Part shown: positions 47,577-61,220 of the stretch, piece after piece | Layout: the number at the start of each line of letters is the position of its first letter | How positions within the stretch are numbered: position 1 is the stretch's first letter | Origin: Halisarca cf. caerulea | Lineage: Eukaryota > Porifera > Demospongiae > Chondrillida > Halisarcidae | DNA length: 64,000 bases | Assembly (NCBI GenBank): GCA_963170055.1 | Contig: CAUJGJ010000093.1 | Span: forward strand, 1,140,001-1,204,000 | Direction of reading: 5' to 3' | Translations under genes and position numbers: made by a program | The notes under the pieces: model-generated | Told to the model about the DNA's origin: nothing | Database searches by the model: none | What the model saw: the letters and a program-made list of their open reading frames with translations, nothing else

Positions 47577-49112
47577 TATTTAGGAAATATCTTAGAAAGT
47601 GAACTTAGTAATTTTTATTTTCTGTAATTTAAAGCTTAACAAAGTATCCAAATGTCTTCAAAAAAAATTACAGTTGCTAATTTTTATTTTATCTTAAGAA
47701 TGAAGTTGCCAAAGTTGAAAATATCTTAGAAAGTGAACTTAGTAACTTTTATTTTGTGCAAATACCAGCTTAGCAAAGTATCAAAATGTCTTCTAAAAAT
47801 GGTAACATTGCTAATTTTAAATTGAATTATCTTAAGAATAAAATTTCCAAAGTAGAAAACATCTTAGAAAGTGAACTTAGTAACTTTTATTTTCTGCAAA
47901 TTACAGCTTCAAATGTGTTTTGAAAATGTTAACGTTACTAATTTCTGATTTTATCTTAACAATCAAGTTACCAAAGTTGCAAATATCTTAGAATGTGAAC
48001 TTAGCAACTTTTATTTTCTGCAAATTGCAGCTTAACAAAGTATCCAAATGTCTTTTAAAAATGTTAACATTGCTAATTTTAATTTATCTTAAGAATAAAA
48101 TTGCCAAAGTAGAAAATATCTTAGAAAGTGAACTTAGTAACTTTTATTTTCTGCAAATTACAGCTTCAAATGTGTTTTGAAAATGTTAAGGCTGCTAATT
48201 TTAATTTTATGTTAAGAATAAAATTGCCAAAGTTAAAAATGTCTTAGAAACTGAACTTAATAACTTTTATTTAATGGAAATTTCAGCTTCAACAAGTATT
48301 CTAATGTCTCTTAAAAATATTAACGCTGCTATTTTTAATTTTACCATAAGAATAAAATTGCCAAAGTTGCAAATATCTTAAAAACTGACTTAGTAACTTT
48401 CATTTAAAGCAAATTTCAGCTTAAACAACTATTCTAATGTCTCTTTAAAATGTTAACGTTGCTAAATTTAATTTTATCATAAGAATAAAATTGTCAAAGT
48501 TGCAAATATCTTAAAAACTGACTGAGTAACTTTCATTTAAAGCAAATTTCAGCTTAAACAACTATTCCAATGTCTCTTTAAAATGTTAACGATGCTAATT
48601 TTAATATTATCGTAAGAATAAAATAGCCAAAGTTGCAAATATCTTAAAACCTGACTTAGTAACTTTCATTTAAAGCAAATTTCAGCTTAAACAACTATTC
48701 CAATGTCTCTTTAAAATGTTAACATTGCTAATTATAATTTTATCATAAGAATAAAATTGCTAAAGTTGCAAATATCTTAAAACCTGACTTAGTAACTTTC
48801 ATTTTAAGCAAATTTCAGCTTAAACAACTATTCCATTGTCTCTTTAAAATGTTAACGTTGCTAATTTTAATATTATCATAAGAATAAAATTGCCAAAGTT
48901 GCAAATATCTTAAAAACTGACTTGGTAACTTTCATTTAAAGCAAATTTCAACTTAAACAACTATTCCATTGTCTCTTTAAAATGTTAACGTAGCTAATTT
49001 TAATTTATCATAAGAATAAAATTGCCAAAGTTGCAAATATCTTAAAAACTGACTTAGTAACTTTGATTTAAAGCAAATTTCAGCTTAAACAACTATTCCA
49101 ATGTCTCTTTAA
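47577..49112. repeat. 133-bp satellite, diverged left edge
   Basis: The first units (47577-48300) read AAGTGAACTTAGTAACTTTT and TTTTCTGCAAATTACAGCTT, clearly related to but distinct from the core unit. Units become closer to the core consensus by 48400-49112. This is the expected decay at the border of a satellite. Confidence 0.9.
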
Positions 49113-49683
49113 CCCTCTGACCCGCGCCCATAGCAAATAGGGTACTAGAATCACAAAACTTCCAGAATATTTTCCAGACGAACTGAAAGAGCAGCTACTT
49201 AACTATTATATCAGTATGAAGGTACAATGGATAGGCTACCTTTCGATAGATAACTTGAAAGAATTCGCTCAGGGAAAACCGAGACAAAGGCTATTTGAAA
49301 ATCAGAGAAATTTGCGTCTTCGCTCAAGAAGACTCCGTAACTCCGTGATAAAAACTTGGAACAGTTCCTGCTATCTATCAAACGGTAGCTAAGACGACAA
49401 GCTTCAAAATGATACCATAGTGGATATGGTTGCGTTGCTGTGAAGGCTGGAAAATATTCGTGAAGATAAAAAATAGGATACGCAACGTGCGCAACAGACA
49501 TTTTTAGTTGAGATGGATCTGCCGTTTATCGATTGCTATTGTGTTTAGTACCAGTTTGTAGCTCTATGAATTCTGTATAAAATGGTACACAACTCGTATT
49601 GATACGAGCTATGGTAAGCCAATAAACGCCGCTTGAAAAACGTCCGGTGTAAATTTCTTTTACTAAGCGCGCGGGTCAGAGAG
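49113..49683. mobile_element. TTAA-flanked MITE, CCCTCTGACCC family, copy 1
   Basis: Starts CCCTCTGACCCGCGC and ends GCGCGCGGGTCAGAGAG, flanked by TTAA at 49109-49112 and 49684-49687. The monomer is intact apart from the duplication (TCTCTTTAA then TTAAAATGTTAAC). A 96-codon minus frame (49211-49501) fills much of it without a recognised family. piggyBac-type insertion site. Confidence 0.85.
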
Positions 49684-50168
49684 TTAAAATGTTAACGTTG
49701 CTAATTTTAATATTATCATACGAATAAAATTCCCAAAGTTGCAAATATCTTAAAAACTGACTTAGTAACTTTCATTTAAAGCAAATTTCAGCTTAAACAA
49801 CTATTCCAATGTCTCTTTAAAATGTTAACGTTGCTAAATTTAATTTTATCATAAGAATAAAATTGTCAAAGTTGCAAATATCTTAAAAACTGACTGAGTA
49901 ACTTTCATTTAAAGCAAATTTCAGCTTAAACAACTATTCCAATGTCTCTTTAAAATGTTAACGATGCTAATTTTAATATTATCGTAAGAATAAAATAGCC
50001 AAAGTTGCAAATATCTTAAAACCTGACTTAGTAACTTTCATTTAAAGCAAATTTCAGCTTAAACAACTATTCCAATGTCTCTTTAAAATGTTAACGTTGC
50101 TAAATCATACGAATAAAATTGCCAAAGTTGCAAATATCTTAAAAACTGACTTAGTAACTTTCATTTAA
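49684..50168. repeat. 133-bp satellite between two TTAA elements
   Basis: About 3.6 units, one with an internal deletion near 50105. Confidence 0.9.
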
Positions 50169-51141
50169 CCCTATGACCCATAAGATTGAAGGAACTAATT
50201 TCGACCGGAAGTTTTTACGCTTGTTGTACTAAGCACTTGTACATGGTAAGGGTGCAGGCTTGGTATCATTTTATACAGTATTCAATTCCCTACAAACAGA
50301 TACTAAACATGTACTAGAAGCTTCATAAATACGAATAAAATTGCTGGAGATATCGCAAGCGATCGTCTTTTCTTTGTTTGTGAATATTTTCCAGATCAGC
50401 GGTTAACCAACGAGGGCTGTTTTAGGTATCAATGTGTAGCTAAGGATATGTGCTTTCATTTGATAGGTACTTTGTAGGTTTTAATCAATGATGAGAGTAG
50501 GCAAGTGCATCTTTATTGAGGTCAGTTGTTGATGCGTATTTTTGTTTGCTTGGTCTCCGTAACCATAATATTTTGTACATTGGCTATATCTTTTTTGTTT
50601 TGGAATGGATGATAATCAAGTAAATGGTGTACAAGAGCGATCAGAAGGCTATATAACGGTCGTCGTTGTTCTTCGTTGAATCGACTTCTGATTGGCCGTT
50701 AAAAATCTTGCCCTTCGTTCGAATTTTCATCATTTGATACAGGAAGGACTTTTAAGAGTTTGCCGAACAATTCTTCAGATTATACCACTGTTTTAAAGAA
50801 CTTAAGAACATCTACAGGAGGCCAAATCCTCCTTTTTCCAGGACGATTTGCTATCTTCTGGCTTTTGTAATGACATTCATAAATTCAGATTACGGTTTTA
50901 TGCAAGCGTAACCGGAAATTTTGACCAAGAACGACTTGCGGAACGATTCGGTATCTTTATTAAAGCATAATTTTGTTATTCGTGCACCTACAACTAACAC
51001 GAAGCAATCAAAAGACAAACCTAACAATTTTTCTTCGTATAATATTGTTAGTTCAGCATAAAAGCTCTCCTATCGCCTCAAAAATATTCAAGAAAAAATG
51101 TGAACATATGCACAAATACGCTATGGTTACGGGTCAGAGGG
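50169..51141. mobile_element. TTAA-flanked MITE, CCCTCTGACCC family, copy 2 (longer)
   Basis: Starts CCCTATGACCC and ends GGGTCAGAGGG, flanked by TTAA at 50165-50168 and 51142-51145, with the monomer continuing directly (TTTCATTTAA ... TTAAAGTAAATTTC). It shares its ends, and words such as CATTTTATACA near the middle, with copy 1. 973 bp, no transposase recognised. Confidence 0.85.
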
Positions 51142-54100
51142 TTAAAGTAAATTTCAGCTTGAACAACTATTCCAATGTCTCTTTAAAATGTTAACGTTGC
51201 TAAATTTAATTTTATCATAAGAATAAAAATGCTAAAGATGGAAATATCTTAAAACCTGACTTAGTAACTTTCATTTAAAGCAAATTTCAGCTTAAATAAC
51301 TATTCCAATGTCTCTTTAAAATGTTAACGTTGCTAAATTTAATTTTATCATAACAATAAAAATGCTAAAGATGGAAATATCTTAAAACCTGACTTAGTAA
51401 CTTTCATTTAAACAAATTTCAGCTTAAACAATTATTCCAATCTCTCTTTAAAATGATCAGGTAGCTAAATTTAATTTTATCATCAGAATAAAAATGCCAA
51501 AGTTGCAAATATCTTAAAAACTAACTAAGTAAATTTCATTTAATCCAAATTTCAGCTTAAACAACTATTCCAATGTCTCTTTATTATGTTAACGTTGCTA
51601 AATTTAATTTTATCATAATAATAAAAATGCCAAAGTTGCAAATATCTTAAAAACTGACTTAGTAACTTTAATTAAAGCAAATTTCAGCTTAAACAACTAT
51701 TCCAATGTCTCTTTAAAATGTTAAAGTTGCTAAATATAATTTTATCATAAGAATTAAAATGCCAACGTTGCAAATATCTTAAAAACTGACTTAGTAACTA
51801 TCAATTAAAGCAAATTTCAGCTTAAACAACTATTCCAATGTCTCTTTAAAATGCTAACGTTGCTAAATTTAATTTTATCATAAGAATAAAATTCCCAAAG
51901 TTGCAAATATCTTAAAAACTGACTTAGTAACTTTCATTTAAAGCAAATTTCAGCTTAAACAACTATTCCAAAGTCTCTTTAAAATGTTAACGTTGCTAAA
52001 TTTAATTTTATTATAAGAATAAAATTGTCAAAGTTGCAAATATCTTAAAAACTGACTTAGTAACTTTCATTTAAAGCAAATTTCAGCTTAAACAACTATT
52101 CCAATGTCTCTTTAAAATGTTAACGTTGCTAAATTTAATTTTATCATAAGAATAAAATTCCTAAAGTTGAAAATATCTTAGAAACTGACTTAGTAACTTT
52201 CATTTAAAGGAAATTTCAGCTTAAACAACTATTCCAAAGTCTCTTTAAAATGTTAACGTTGCTAAATTTAATTTTATCATAAGAATAAAATTCCCAAAGT
52301 TGCAAATATCTTAAAAACTGACTTAGTAACTTTCATTTAAAGCAAATATCAGCTTAAACAACTATTCCAATGTCTCTTTAAAATGTTAACGTTGCTAAAT
52401 TTAATTTTATCATAAGAATAAAATTCCCAAAGTTGAAAATATCTTAAAAACTGACTTAGTAACTATCAATTAAAGCAAATTTCAGCTTAAACAACTATTC
52501 CAATGTCTCTTTACAATGCTAACGTTGCTAAATTTAATTTTATCACAAGAATAAAATTCCCAAAGTTGCAAATATCTTAAAAACTGACTTAGTAACTTTC
52601 ATTTAAAGGAAATTTCAGCTTAAACAACTATTCCAAAGTCTCTTTAAAATGTTAACGTTGCTAAATTTAATTTTATCATAAGAATAAAATTCCCAAAGTT
52701 GCAAATATCTTAAAAACTGACTTAGTAACTTTCATTTAAAGCAAATATCAGCTTAAACAACTATTCCAATGTCTCTTTAAAATGTTAACGTTGCTAAATT
52801 TAATTTTATCATAAGAATAAAATTCCCAAAGTTGAAAATATCTTAGAAACTGACTTAGTAACTTTCATTTTAAGCAAATTTCAGCTTAAACAACTATTCC
52901 AAAGTCTCTTTAAAATGTTAACGTTGCTAAATTTAATTTTATCATAAGAATAAAATTCCCAAAGTTGAAAATATCTTAAAAACCGACTTAGTAACTTTCA
53001 TTTAAAGCAAATTTCAGCTTAAACAACTATTCTAATGTCTCTTTAGAATGTTAACGTTGCTAAATTTAATTTTATCATAAGAATAAAATTCCCAAAGTTG
53101 AAAATATCTTAGAAACCGACTTAGTAACTTTCATTTAAAGCAAATTTCAGCTTAAACAACTATTCCAAAGTCTCTTTAAAATGTTAACGTTGCTAAATTT
53201 AATTTTATCATAAGAATAAAATTCCCAAAGTTGCAAATATCTTAGAAACTGACTTAGTAACTTTCATTTAAAGCAAATTTCAGCTTAAACAACTATTTCA
53301 ATGTCTCTTTAAAATGTTAACGTTGCTAAATTTAATTTTATCATAAGAATAAAATTGTCAAAGTTGCAAATATCTTAAAAACTGACTTAGTAACTTTCAT
53401 TTAAAGCAAATTTCAGCTTAAACAACTATTCCAATGTCTCTTTAAAATGTTAACGTTGCTAAATTTAATTTTATCATAAGAATAAAATTGTCAAAGTTGC
53501 AAATATCTTAAAAACTTACTTAGTAACTATCATTTAAAGCAAATTTCAGCTTAAAAAACTATTCCAATGTCTCTTTAAAATGTTAACGTTGCTAAATTTA
53601 ATTTTATCATAAGAATAAAATTCCCAATGTTGAAAATATCTTAGAAACTGACTTATAATTAGTAACTTTCATTTAAAGCAAATTTCAGCTTAAACAACTA
53701 TTCCAATGTCTCTTTAAAATGTTAACGTTGCTAAATGTAATTTTATCATAAGAATAAAATTGTCAAAGTTGCAAATATCTTAAAAACTGACTTAGTAACT
53801 TTCATTTAAAGCAAATTTCAGCTTAAACAACTATTCCAATGTCTCTTTAAAATGTTAACGTTGCTAAATTTAATTTTATCATAAGAATAAAATTCCCAAA
53901 GTTGAAAATATCTTAGAAACTGACTTAGTAACTTTCATTTAAAGGAAATTTCAGCTTAAACAACTATTCCAAAGTCTCTTTAAAATGGTAACGTTGCTAA
54001 ATTTAATTTTATCATAAGAATAAAATTCCCAAAGTTGCAAATATCTTAAAAACTGACTTAGTAACTTTCATTTAAAGCAAATATCAGCTTAAACAACTAT

Positions 54101-57100
54101 TCCAATGTCTCTTTAAAATGTTAACGTTGCTAAATTTAATTTTATCATAAGAATAAAATTCCCAAAGTTGAAAATATCTTAGAAACTGACTTAGTAACTT
54201 TCATTTTAAGCAAATTTCAGCTTAAACAACTATTCCAAAGTCTCTTTAAAATGTTAACGTTGCTAAATTTAATTTTATCATAAGAATAAAATTCCCAAAG
54301 TTGAAAATATCTTAAAAACTGACTTAGTAACTTTCATTTAAAGCAAATTTCAGCTTAAACAACTATTCTAATGTCTCTTTAGAATGTTAACGTTGCTAAA
54401 TTTAATTTTATCATAAGAATAAAATTCCCAAAGTTGAAAATATCTTAGAAACCGACTTAGTAACTTTCATTTAAAGCAAATTTCAGCTTAAACAACTATT
54501 CCAAAGTCTCTTTAAAATGTTAACGTTGCTAAATTTAATTTTATCATAAGAATAAAATTCCCAAAGTTGCAAATATCTTAAAAACTGACTTAGTAACTTT
54601 CATTTAAAGCAAATTTCAGCTTAAACAACTATTTCAATGTCTCTTTAAAATGTTAACGTTGCTAAATTTAATTTTATCATAAGAATAAAATTGTCAAAGT
54701 TGCAAATATCTTAAAAACTGACTTAGTAACTTTCATTTAAAGCAAATTTCAGCTTAAACAACTATTCCAATGTCTCTTTAAAATGTTAACGTTGCTAAAT
54801 TTAATTTTATCATAAGAATAAAATTGTCAAAGTTGCAAATATCTTAAAAACTTATTTAGTAACTATCATTTAAAGCAAATTTCAGCTTAAAAAACTATTC
54901 CAATGTCTCTTTAAAATGTTAACGTTGCTAAATTTAATTTTATCATAAGAATAAAATTCCCAATGTTGAAAATATCTTAGAAACTGACTTATAATTAGTA
55001 ACTTTCATTTAAAGCAAATTTCAGCTTAAACAACTATTCCAAAGTCTCTTTAAAATGTTAACGTTGCTAAATGTAATTTTATCATAAGAATAAAATTGTC
55101 AAAGTTGCAAATATCTTAAAAACTGACTTAGTAACTTTCATTTAAAGCAAATTTCAGCTTAAACAACTATTCCAATGTCTCTTTAAAATGTTAACGTTGC
55201 TAAATTTAATTTTATCATAAGAATAAAATTGTCAAAGTTGCAAATATCTTAAAAACTGACTTAGTAACTTTCATTTAAAGCAAATTTCAGCTTAAACAAC
55301 TATTCCAAGGTCTCTTTAAAATGTTAACGTTGCTTAATTTAATTTTATCATAAGAATAAAATTGTCAAAGTTGCAAATATCTTAAAAACTGACTTAGTAA
55401 CTTTCATTTAATGCAAATTTCAGCTTAAACAACTATTCCAAGGTCTCTTTAAAATGTTAACGTTGCTAAATTTAATTTTATCACAAGAATAAAATTCCCA
55501 AAGTTGCAAATAAAAACTAACTTAGTAACTTTCATTTAAAGCAAATTTCAGCTTAAACAACTATTCCAATGTCTCTTTAAAATGTTAACGTTGCTAAATT
55601 TAATTTTATCATAAGAATAAAAGTGTCAAAGTTGCAAATATCTTAAAAACTGTCTTAGTAACTATCATTTAAAGCAAATTTCAGCTTAAACAACTATTCC
55701 AATGTCTCTTTAAAATGTTAACGTTGCTAAATTTAATTTTATCATAAGAATAAAATTCCCAAAGTTGAAAATATCTTAGAAACTGACTTAGTAACTTTCA
55801 TTTAAAGCAAATTTCAGCTTAAACAACTATTCCAAAGTCTCTTTAAAATGTTAACGTTGCTAAATTTAATTTTATCATAAGAATAAAATTCCCAAAGTTG
55901 CAAATATCTTAAAAACTGACTTAGTAACTTTCATTTAAAGCAAATTTCAGCTTAAACAACTATTGCAATGTCTCTTTAAAATGTTAACGTTGCTAAATTT
56001 AATTTTATCACAAGAATAAAATTCCCAAAGTTGCAAATAAAAACTGACTTAGTAACTTTCATTTAAAGCAAATTTCAGCTTAAACAACTATTCCAATGTC
56101 TCTTTAAAATGTTAACGTTGCTAAATTTAATTTTATCATAAGAATAAAATTCCCAAAGTTGAAATTATCTTAAAAACTGACTTAGTAACTTTCATTTAAA
56201 GCAAATATCAGCTTAAACAACTATTCCAATGTCTCTTTAAAATGTTAACGTTGCTAAATTTAATTTTATCATAAGAATAAAATTGTCAAAGTTGCAAATA
56301 TTTTAAAAACTGACTTAGTAACTTTCATTTAAAGCAAATATCAGCTTAAAAAACTATTCCAATGTCTCTTTAAAATGTTAACGTGTTTAAATTTAATTTT
56401 ATCATAAGAATAAAATTCCCAAAGTTGCAAATATCTTAAAAACTGACTTAGTAACTTTCATTTAAAGCGAATTTCAGCTTAAACAACTATTCCAATGTCT
56501 CTTTAAAATGTTAACGTTGCTAAATTTAATTTTATCATAAGAATAAAATTCCCAAAGTTGCAAATATCTTAAAAACTGACTTAGTAACTTTCATTTAAAG
56601 CAAATTTCAGCTTAAACAACTATTCCAATGTCTCTTTAAAATGTTAACGTTGCTAAATTTAATTTTATCATAATAATAAAATTGTCAAAATTGTAAATAT
56701 CTTAAAAACTGACTTAGTAACTTTCATTTAAAGCAAATTTCAGCTTAAACAACTATTCCAATGTCTCTTTAAAAACTTAACGTTGCTAAATTTAATTTTA
56801 TAATAAGAATAAAATTGTCAAAGTTGCAAATATCTTAAAAACTGACTTAGTAACTTTCATATAAAGCCAATTTCAGCTTAAACAACTATTCCAATGTCTC
56901 TTTAAAATGTTAACGTTGCTAAATGTAATTTTATCATAAGAATAAAATTCCCAAAGTTGCAAATATCTTAAAAACTGACTTAGTAACTTTCATTTAAAGC
57001 AAATTTCAGCTTAAACAACTATTCCAATGTCTCTTTAAAATGTTAACGTTGCTAAATTTAATTTTATCATAAGAATAAAATTGTCAAAGTTGCAAATATC

Positions 57101-59010
57101 TTAAAAACTGACTTAGTAACTTTCATTTAAAGCAAATTTCAGCTTAAACAACTATTCCAATGTCTCTTTAAAATGTTAACGTTGCTAAATTTAATTTTAT
57201 CACAAGAATAAAATTGTCAAAGTTGCAAATATCTTAAAAACTGACTTAGTAACTTTCATTTAAAGCAAATTTCAGCTTAAACAACTATTGCAATGTCTCT
57301 TTAAAATGTTAACGTTGCTAAATTTAATTTTATCACAAGAATAAAATTCCCAAAGTTGCAAATAAAAACTGACTTAGTAACTTTCATTTAAAGCAAATTT
57401 CAGCTTAAACAACTATTCCAATGTCTCTTTAAAATGTTAACGTTGCTAAATTTAATTTTATCATAAGAATAAAATTCCCAAAGTTGAAATTATCTTAAAA
57501 ACTGACTTAGTAACTTTCATTTAAAGCAAATATCAGCTTAAACAACTATTCCAATGTCTCTTTAAAATGTTAACGTTGCTAAATTTAATTTTATCATAAG
57601 AATAAAATTGTCAAAGTTGCAAATATTTTAAAAACTGACTTAGTAACTTTCATTTAAAGCAAATATCAGCTTAAAAAACTATTCCAATGTCTCTTTAAAA
57701 TGTTAACGTGTTTAAATTTAATTTTATCATAAGAATAAAATTCCCAAAGTTGCAAATATCTTAAAAACTGACTTAGTAACTTTCATTTAAAGCAAATTTC
57801 AGCTTAAACAACTATTCCAATGTCTCTTTAAAATGTTAACGTTGCTAAATTTAATTTTATCATAAGAATAAAATTCCCAAAGTTGCAAATATCTTAAAAA
57901 CTGACTTAGTAACTTTCATTTAAAGCAAATTTCAGCTTAAACAACTATTCCAATGTCTCTTTAAAATGTTAACGTTGCTAAATTTAATTTTATCATAATA
58001 ATAAAATTGTCAAAATTGTAAATATCTTAAAAACTGACTTAGTAACTATCATTTAATTCAAATTTCAGCTTAAACAACTATTCCAATGTCTCTTTAAAAT
58101 GTTAACGTTGCTAAATTTAATTTTATCATAAGAATAAAATTCCCAAAGTTGCAAATATCTTAAAAACTGACTTAGTAACTTTCATATAAAGCCAATTTCA
58201 GCTTAAACAACTATTCCAATGTCTCTTTAAAATGTTAACGTTGCTAAATGTAATTTTATCATAAGAATAAAATTCCCAAAGTTGCAAATATCTTAAAAAC
58301 TGACTTAGTAACTTTCATTTAAAGCAAATTTCAGCTTAAACAACTATTCCAATGTCTCTTTAAAATGTTAACGTTGCTAAATGTAATTTTATCATAAGAA
58401 TAAAATTCCCAAAGTTGCAAATATCTTAAAAACTGACTTAGTAACTTTCATTTAAAGCAAATTTCAGCTTAAACAACTATTCCAATGTCTCTTTAAAATG
58501 TTAACGTTGCTAAATTTAATTTTATCATAAGAATAAAATTCCCAAAGTTGCAAATATCTTAAAAACTGACTTAGTAACTTTCATTTAAAGCAAATTTCAG
58601 CTTAAACAACTATTCCAATGTCTCTTTAAAATGTTAACGTTGCTAAATTTAATTTTATCATAAGAATAAAATTCCCAAAGTTGCAAATATCTTAAAAACT
58701 GACTTAGTAACATTCATTTAATGCAAATTTCAGCTTAAACAACTATTCCAAAGTCTCTTTAAAATGTTAACGTTGCTAAATTTAATTTTATCACAAGAAT
58801 AAAATTCCCAAAGTTGCAAATATCTTAAAAACCTACTTTGTAACTTTCATTTAAAGCAAATTTCAGCTTAAACAACTATTCCAATGTCTCTTTAAAATGT
58901 TAACGTTGCTAAATTTAATTTTATCATAGGAATAAAATTCCCAAAGTTGCAAATATCTTAAAACTGACTTAGTAACTTTCATTTAATGCAAATTTCAGCT
59001 TAAACAACTA
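51142..59010. repeat. 133-bp satellite array, core
   Basis: About 59 units of 133 bp (distance between successive GTTAACG motifs). A unit runs through AAAATGTTAACGTTGCTAAA, TTTAATTTTATCATAAGAAT, AAAATTGTCAAAGTTGCAAA or AAAATTCCCAAAGTTGCAAA, TATCTTAAAAACTGACTTAG, TAACTTTCATTTAAAGCAAA and TTTCAGCTTAAACAACTATT. Two interspersed monomer types differ at GTC versus CCC. Rare variants recur at long intervals (for example ACTTATAATTAG at 53651 and 54987, and ACGTGTTTAA at 56381 and 57706), showing higher-order repeats. Confidence 0.97.
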
Positions 59011-59649
59011 CCGTATGGACCGAAACTTTCGCGGTACTAAACTTTCGCGTTTGCAAAAGTTTGAGGATTTTCGCGGTTTAAACTTTCGCGGTTGCCAACT
59101 TTGAGGAAAATTTTGCGGACAGCATAGCATCCTATGCATATTTATTCAATAAGAATGGCCGCTGAGACAACTGATGAAGTCCGCCGACATTAGCAACATA
59201 GCTGCTGTTAATTTATTGCTTCTGTCTTTTGAGAGTTCATCGCATACTGCCTGTGCGGTAGAACCAGGTAAAACATCCTCCAGTGAAGGGATATCGGATC
59301 CGACGATTGACCATCCGCAGCCGATGAACTTGATCTCGTGTAGAGTTCTTGTTGAAGTAGCGTAGGGTTGATATAGCGGCAGTAAAATGAACGAAAATTG
59401 TCTGGAATGGTAAGACGACACAAATGAATCTTATAAAGTTGCTGCTGTGCGCTCATGTGCACGATGAAGGAAAATAGTCAATGGAGCAAAAGTGCTCTGA
59501 CGGTATTATACAATCCGTGTACCGCCAGCCATTTTGACTCCACAAGAACTAAGACAATGCTGATTTTCGCGGATTATACTTTTCGCGGATGGCCACTGAT
59601 CCGCGAAAAGCGCGAAAGTTTAGTACCGCGAAAGTTTCGGTCCATACGG
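59011..59649. mobile_element. TA-flanked MITE with long TIRs, copy 1
   Basis: Starts CCGTATGGACCGAAACTTTC and ends with its exact complement GAAAGTTTCGGTCCATACGG, flanked by TA (59009 and 59650). The TIR continues as GCGGTACTAAACTTTCGCG and holds repeated CTTTCGCG words. 639 bp; the internal frames of 63-91 codons are not recognised. TA duplication fits a mariner-type element. The target was the monomer motif CAACTATTC. Confidence 0.88.
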
Positions 59650-60581
59650 TATTCGAATGTCTCTTTAAAATGTTAACGTTGCTAAATTTAATTTTATCAT
59701 AAGAATAAAATTGTCAAAGTTGCAAATATCTTAAAAACTGACTTAGTAACTTTCATTTAAAGCAAATTTCAGCTTAAACAACTATTCCAATGTCTCTTTA
59801 AAATGTTAACGTTGCTAAATTTAATTTTATCATAAGAATAAAATTGTCAAAGTTGCAAATATCTTAAAAACTGACTTAGTAACTTTCATTTAAAGCAAAT
59901 TTCAGCTTAAACAACTATTCCAATGTCTCTTTAAAATGTTAACGTTGCTAAATTTAATTTTATCATAAGAACAAAATTGTCAAAAATGCAAATATCTTAA
60001 AAACTGACTTAGTAACTTTCATTTAATGCAAATTTCAGCTTAAACAACTATTCCAATGTCTCTTTAAAATGTTAACGTTGCTAAATTTAATTTTATCATA
60101 AGAATAAAATTCCCAAAGTTGCAAATATCTTAGAAACTGACTTAGTAACTTTCATTTAAAGCAAATTTCAGCTTAAACAACTATTCCAATGTCTCTTTAA
60201 AATGCTAACGTTGCTAAATTTAATTTTATCATAAGAATAAAATTCCCAAAGTTGCAAATATCTTAAAAACTGACTTAGTAACTTTCATTTAATGCAAATT
60301 TCAGCTTAAACAACTATTCCAATGTCTCTTTAAAATGTTAACGTTGCTAAATTTAATTTTATCATAAGAATAAAATTGTCAAAATTGCAAATATCTTAAA
60401 AACTGACTTAGTAACTATCATTTAATGCAAATTTCAGCTTAAACAACTATTCCAATGTCTCTTTAAAATGTTAACGTTGCTAAATTTAATTTTATCATAA
60501 GAATAAAATTCCCAAAGTTGCAAATATCTTAAAACTGACTTAGTAACTTTCATTTAATGCAAATTTCAGCTTAAACAACTA
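59650..60581. repeat. 133-bp satellite, seven monomers between the MITE copies
   Basis: 932 bp, i.e. seven monomers, the first carrying the altered TTCGAATG and the last the one-base-short CTTAAAACTGAC. Confidence 0.95.
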
Positions 60582-61220
60582 CCGTATGGACCGAAACTTT
60601 CGCGGTACTAAACTTTCGCGTTTGCAAAAGTTTGAGGATTTTCGCGGTTTAAACTTTCGCGGTTGCCAACTTTGAGGAAAATTTTGCGGACAGCATAGCA
60701 TCCTATGCATATTTATTCAATAAGAATGGCCGCTGAGACAACTGATGAAGTCCGCCGACATTAGCAACATAGCTGCTGTTAATTTATTGCTTCTGTCTTT
60801 TGAGAGTTCATCGCATACTGCCTGTGCGGTAGAACCAGGTAAAACATCCTCCAGTGAAGGGATATCGGATCCGACGATTGACCATCCGCAGCCGATGAAC
60901 TTGATCTCGTGTAGAGTTCTTGTTGAAGTAGCGTAGGGTTGATATAGCGGCAGTAAAATGAACGAAAATTGTCTGGAATGGTAAGACGACACAAATGAAT
61001 CTTATAAAGTTGCTGCTGTGCGCTCATGTGCACGATGAAGGAAAATAGTCAATGGAGCAAAAGTGCTCTGACGGTATTATACAATCCGTGTACCGCCAGC
61101 CATTTTGACTCCACAAGAACTAAGACAATGCTGATTTTCGCGGATTATACTTTTCGCGGATGGCCACTGATCCGCGAAAAGCGCGAAAGTTTAGTACCGC
61201 GAAAGTTTCGGTCCATACGG
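60582..61220. mobile_element. TA-flanked MITE with long TIRs, copy 2
   Basis: I saw no difference from copy 1 over 639 bp, and it has the same TA flanks and the same flanking monomer variants. It most likely arose by duplication of the array rather than by a second insertion. Confidence 0.9.

Noticed and set aside
59146..59676. Frames of 63-91 codons, repeated identically at 60717-61247, as a duplicated gene pair
   Set aside because: They lie within a TA-flanked MITE, overlap on both strands and read into the satellite; the duplication is explained by copying of the array.
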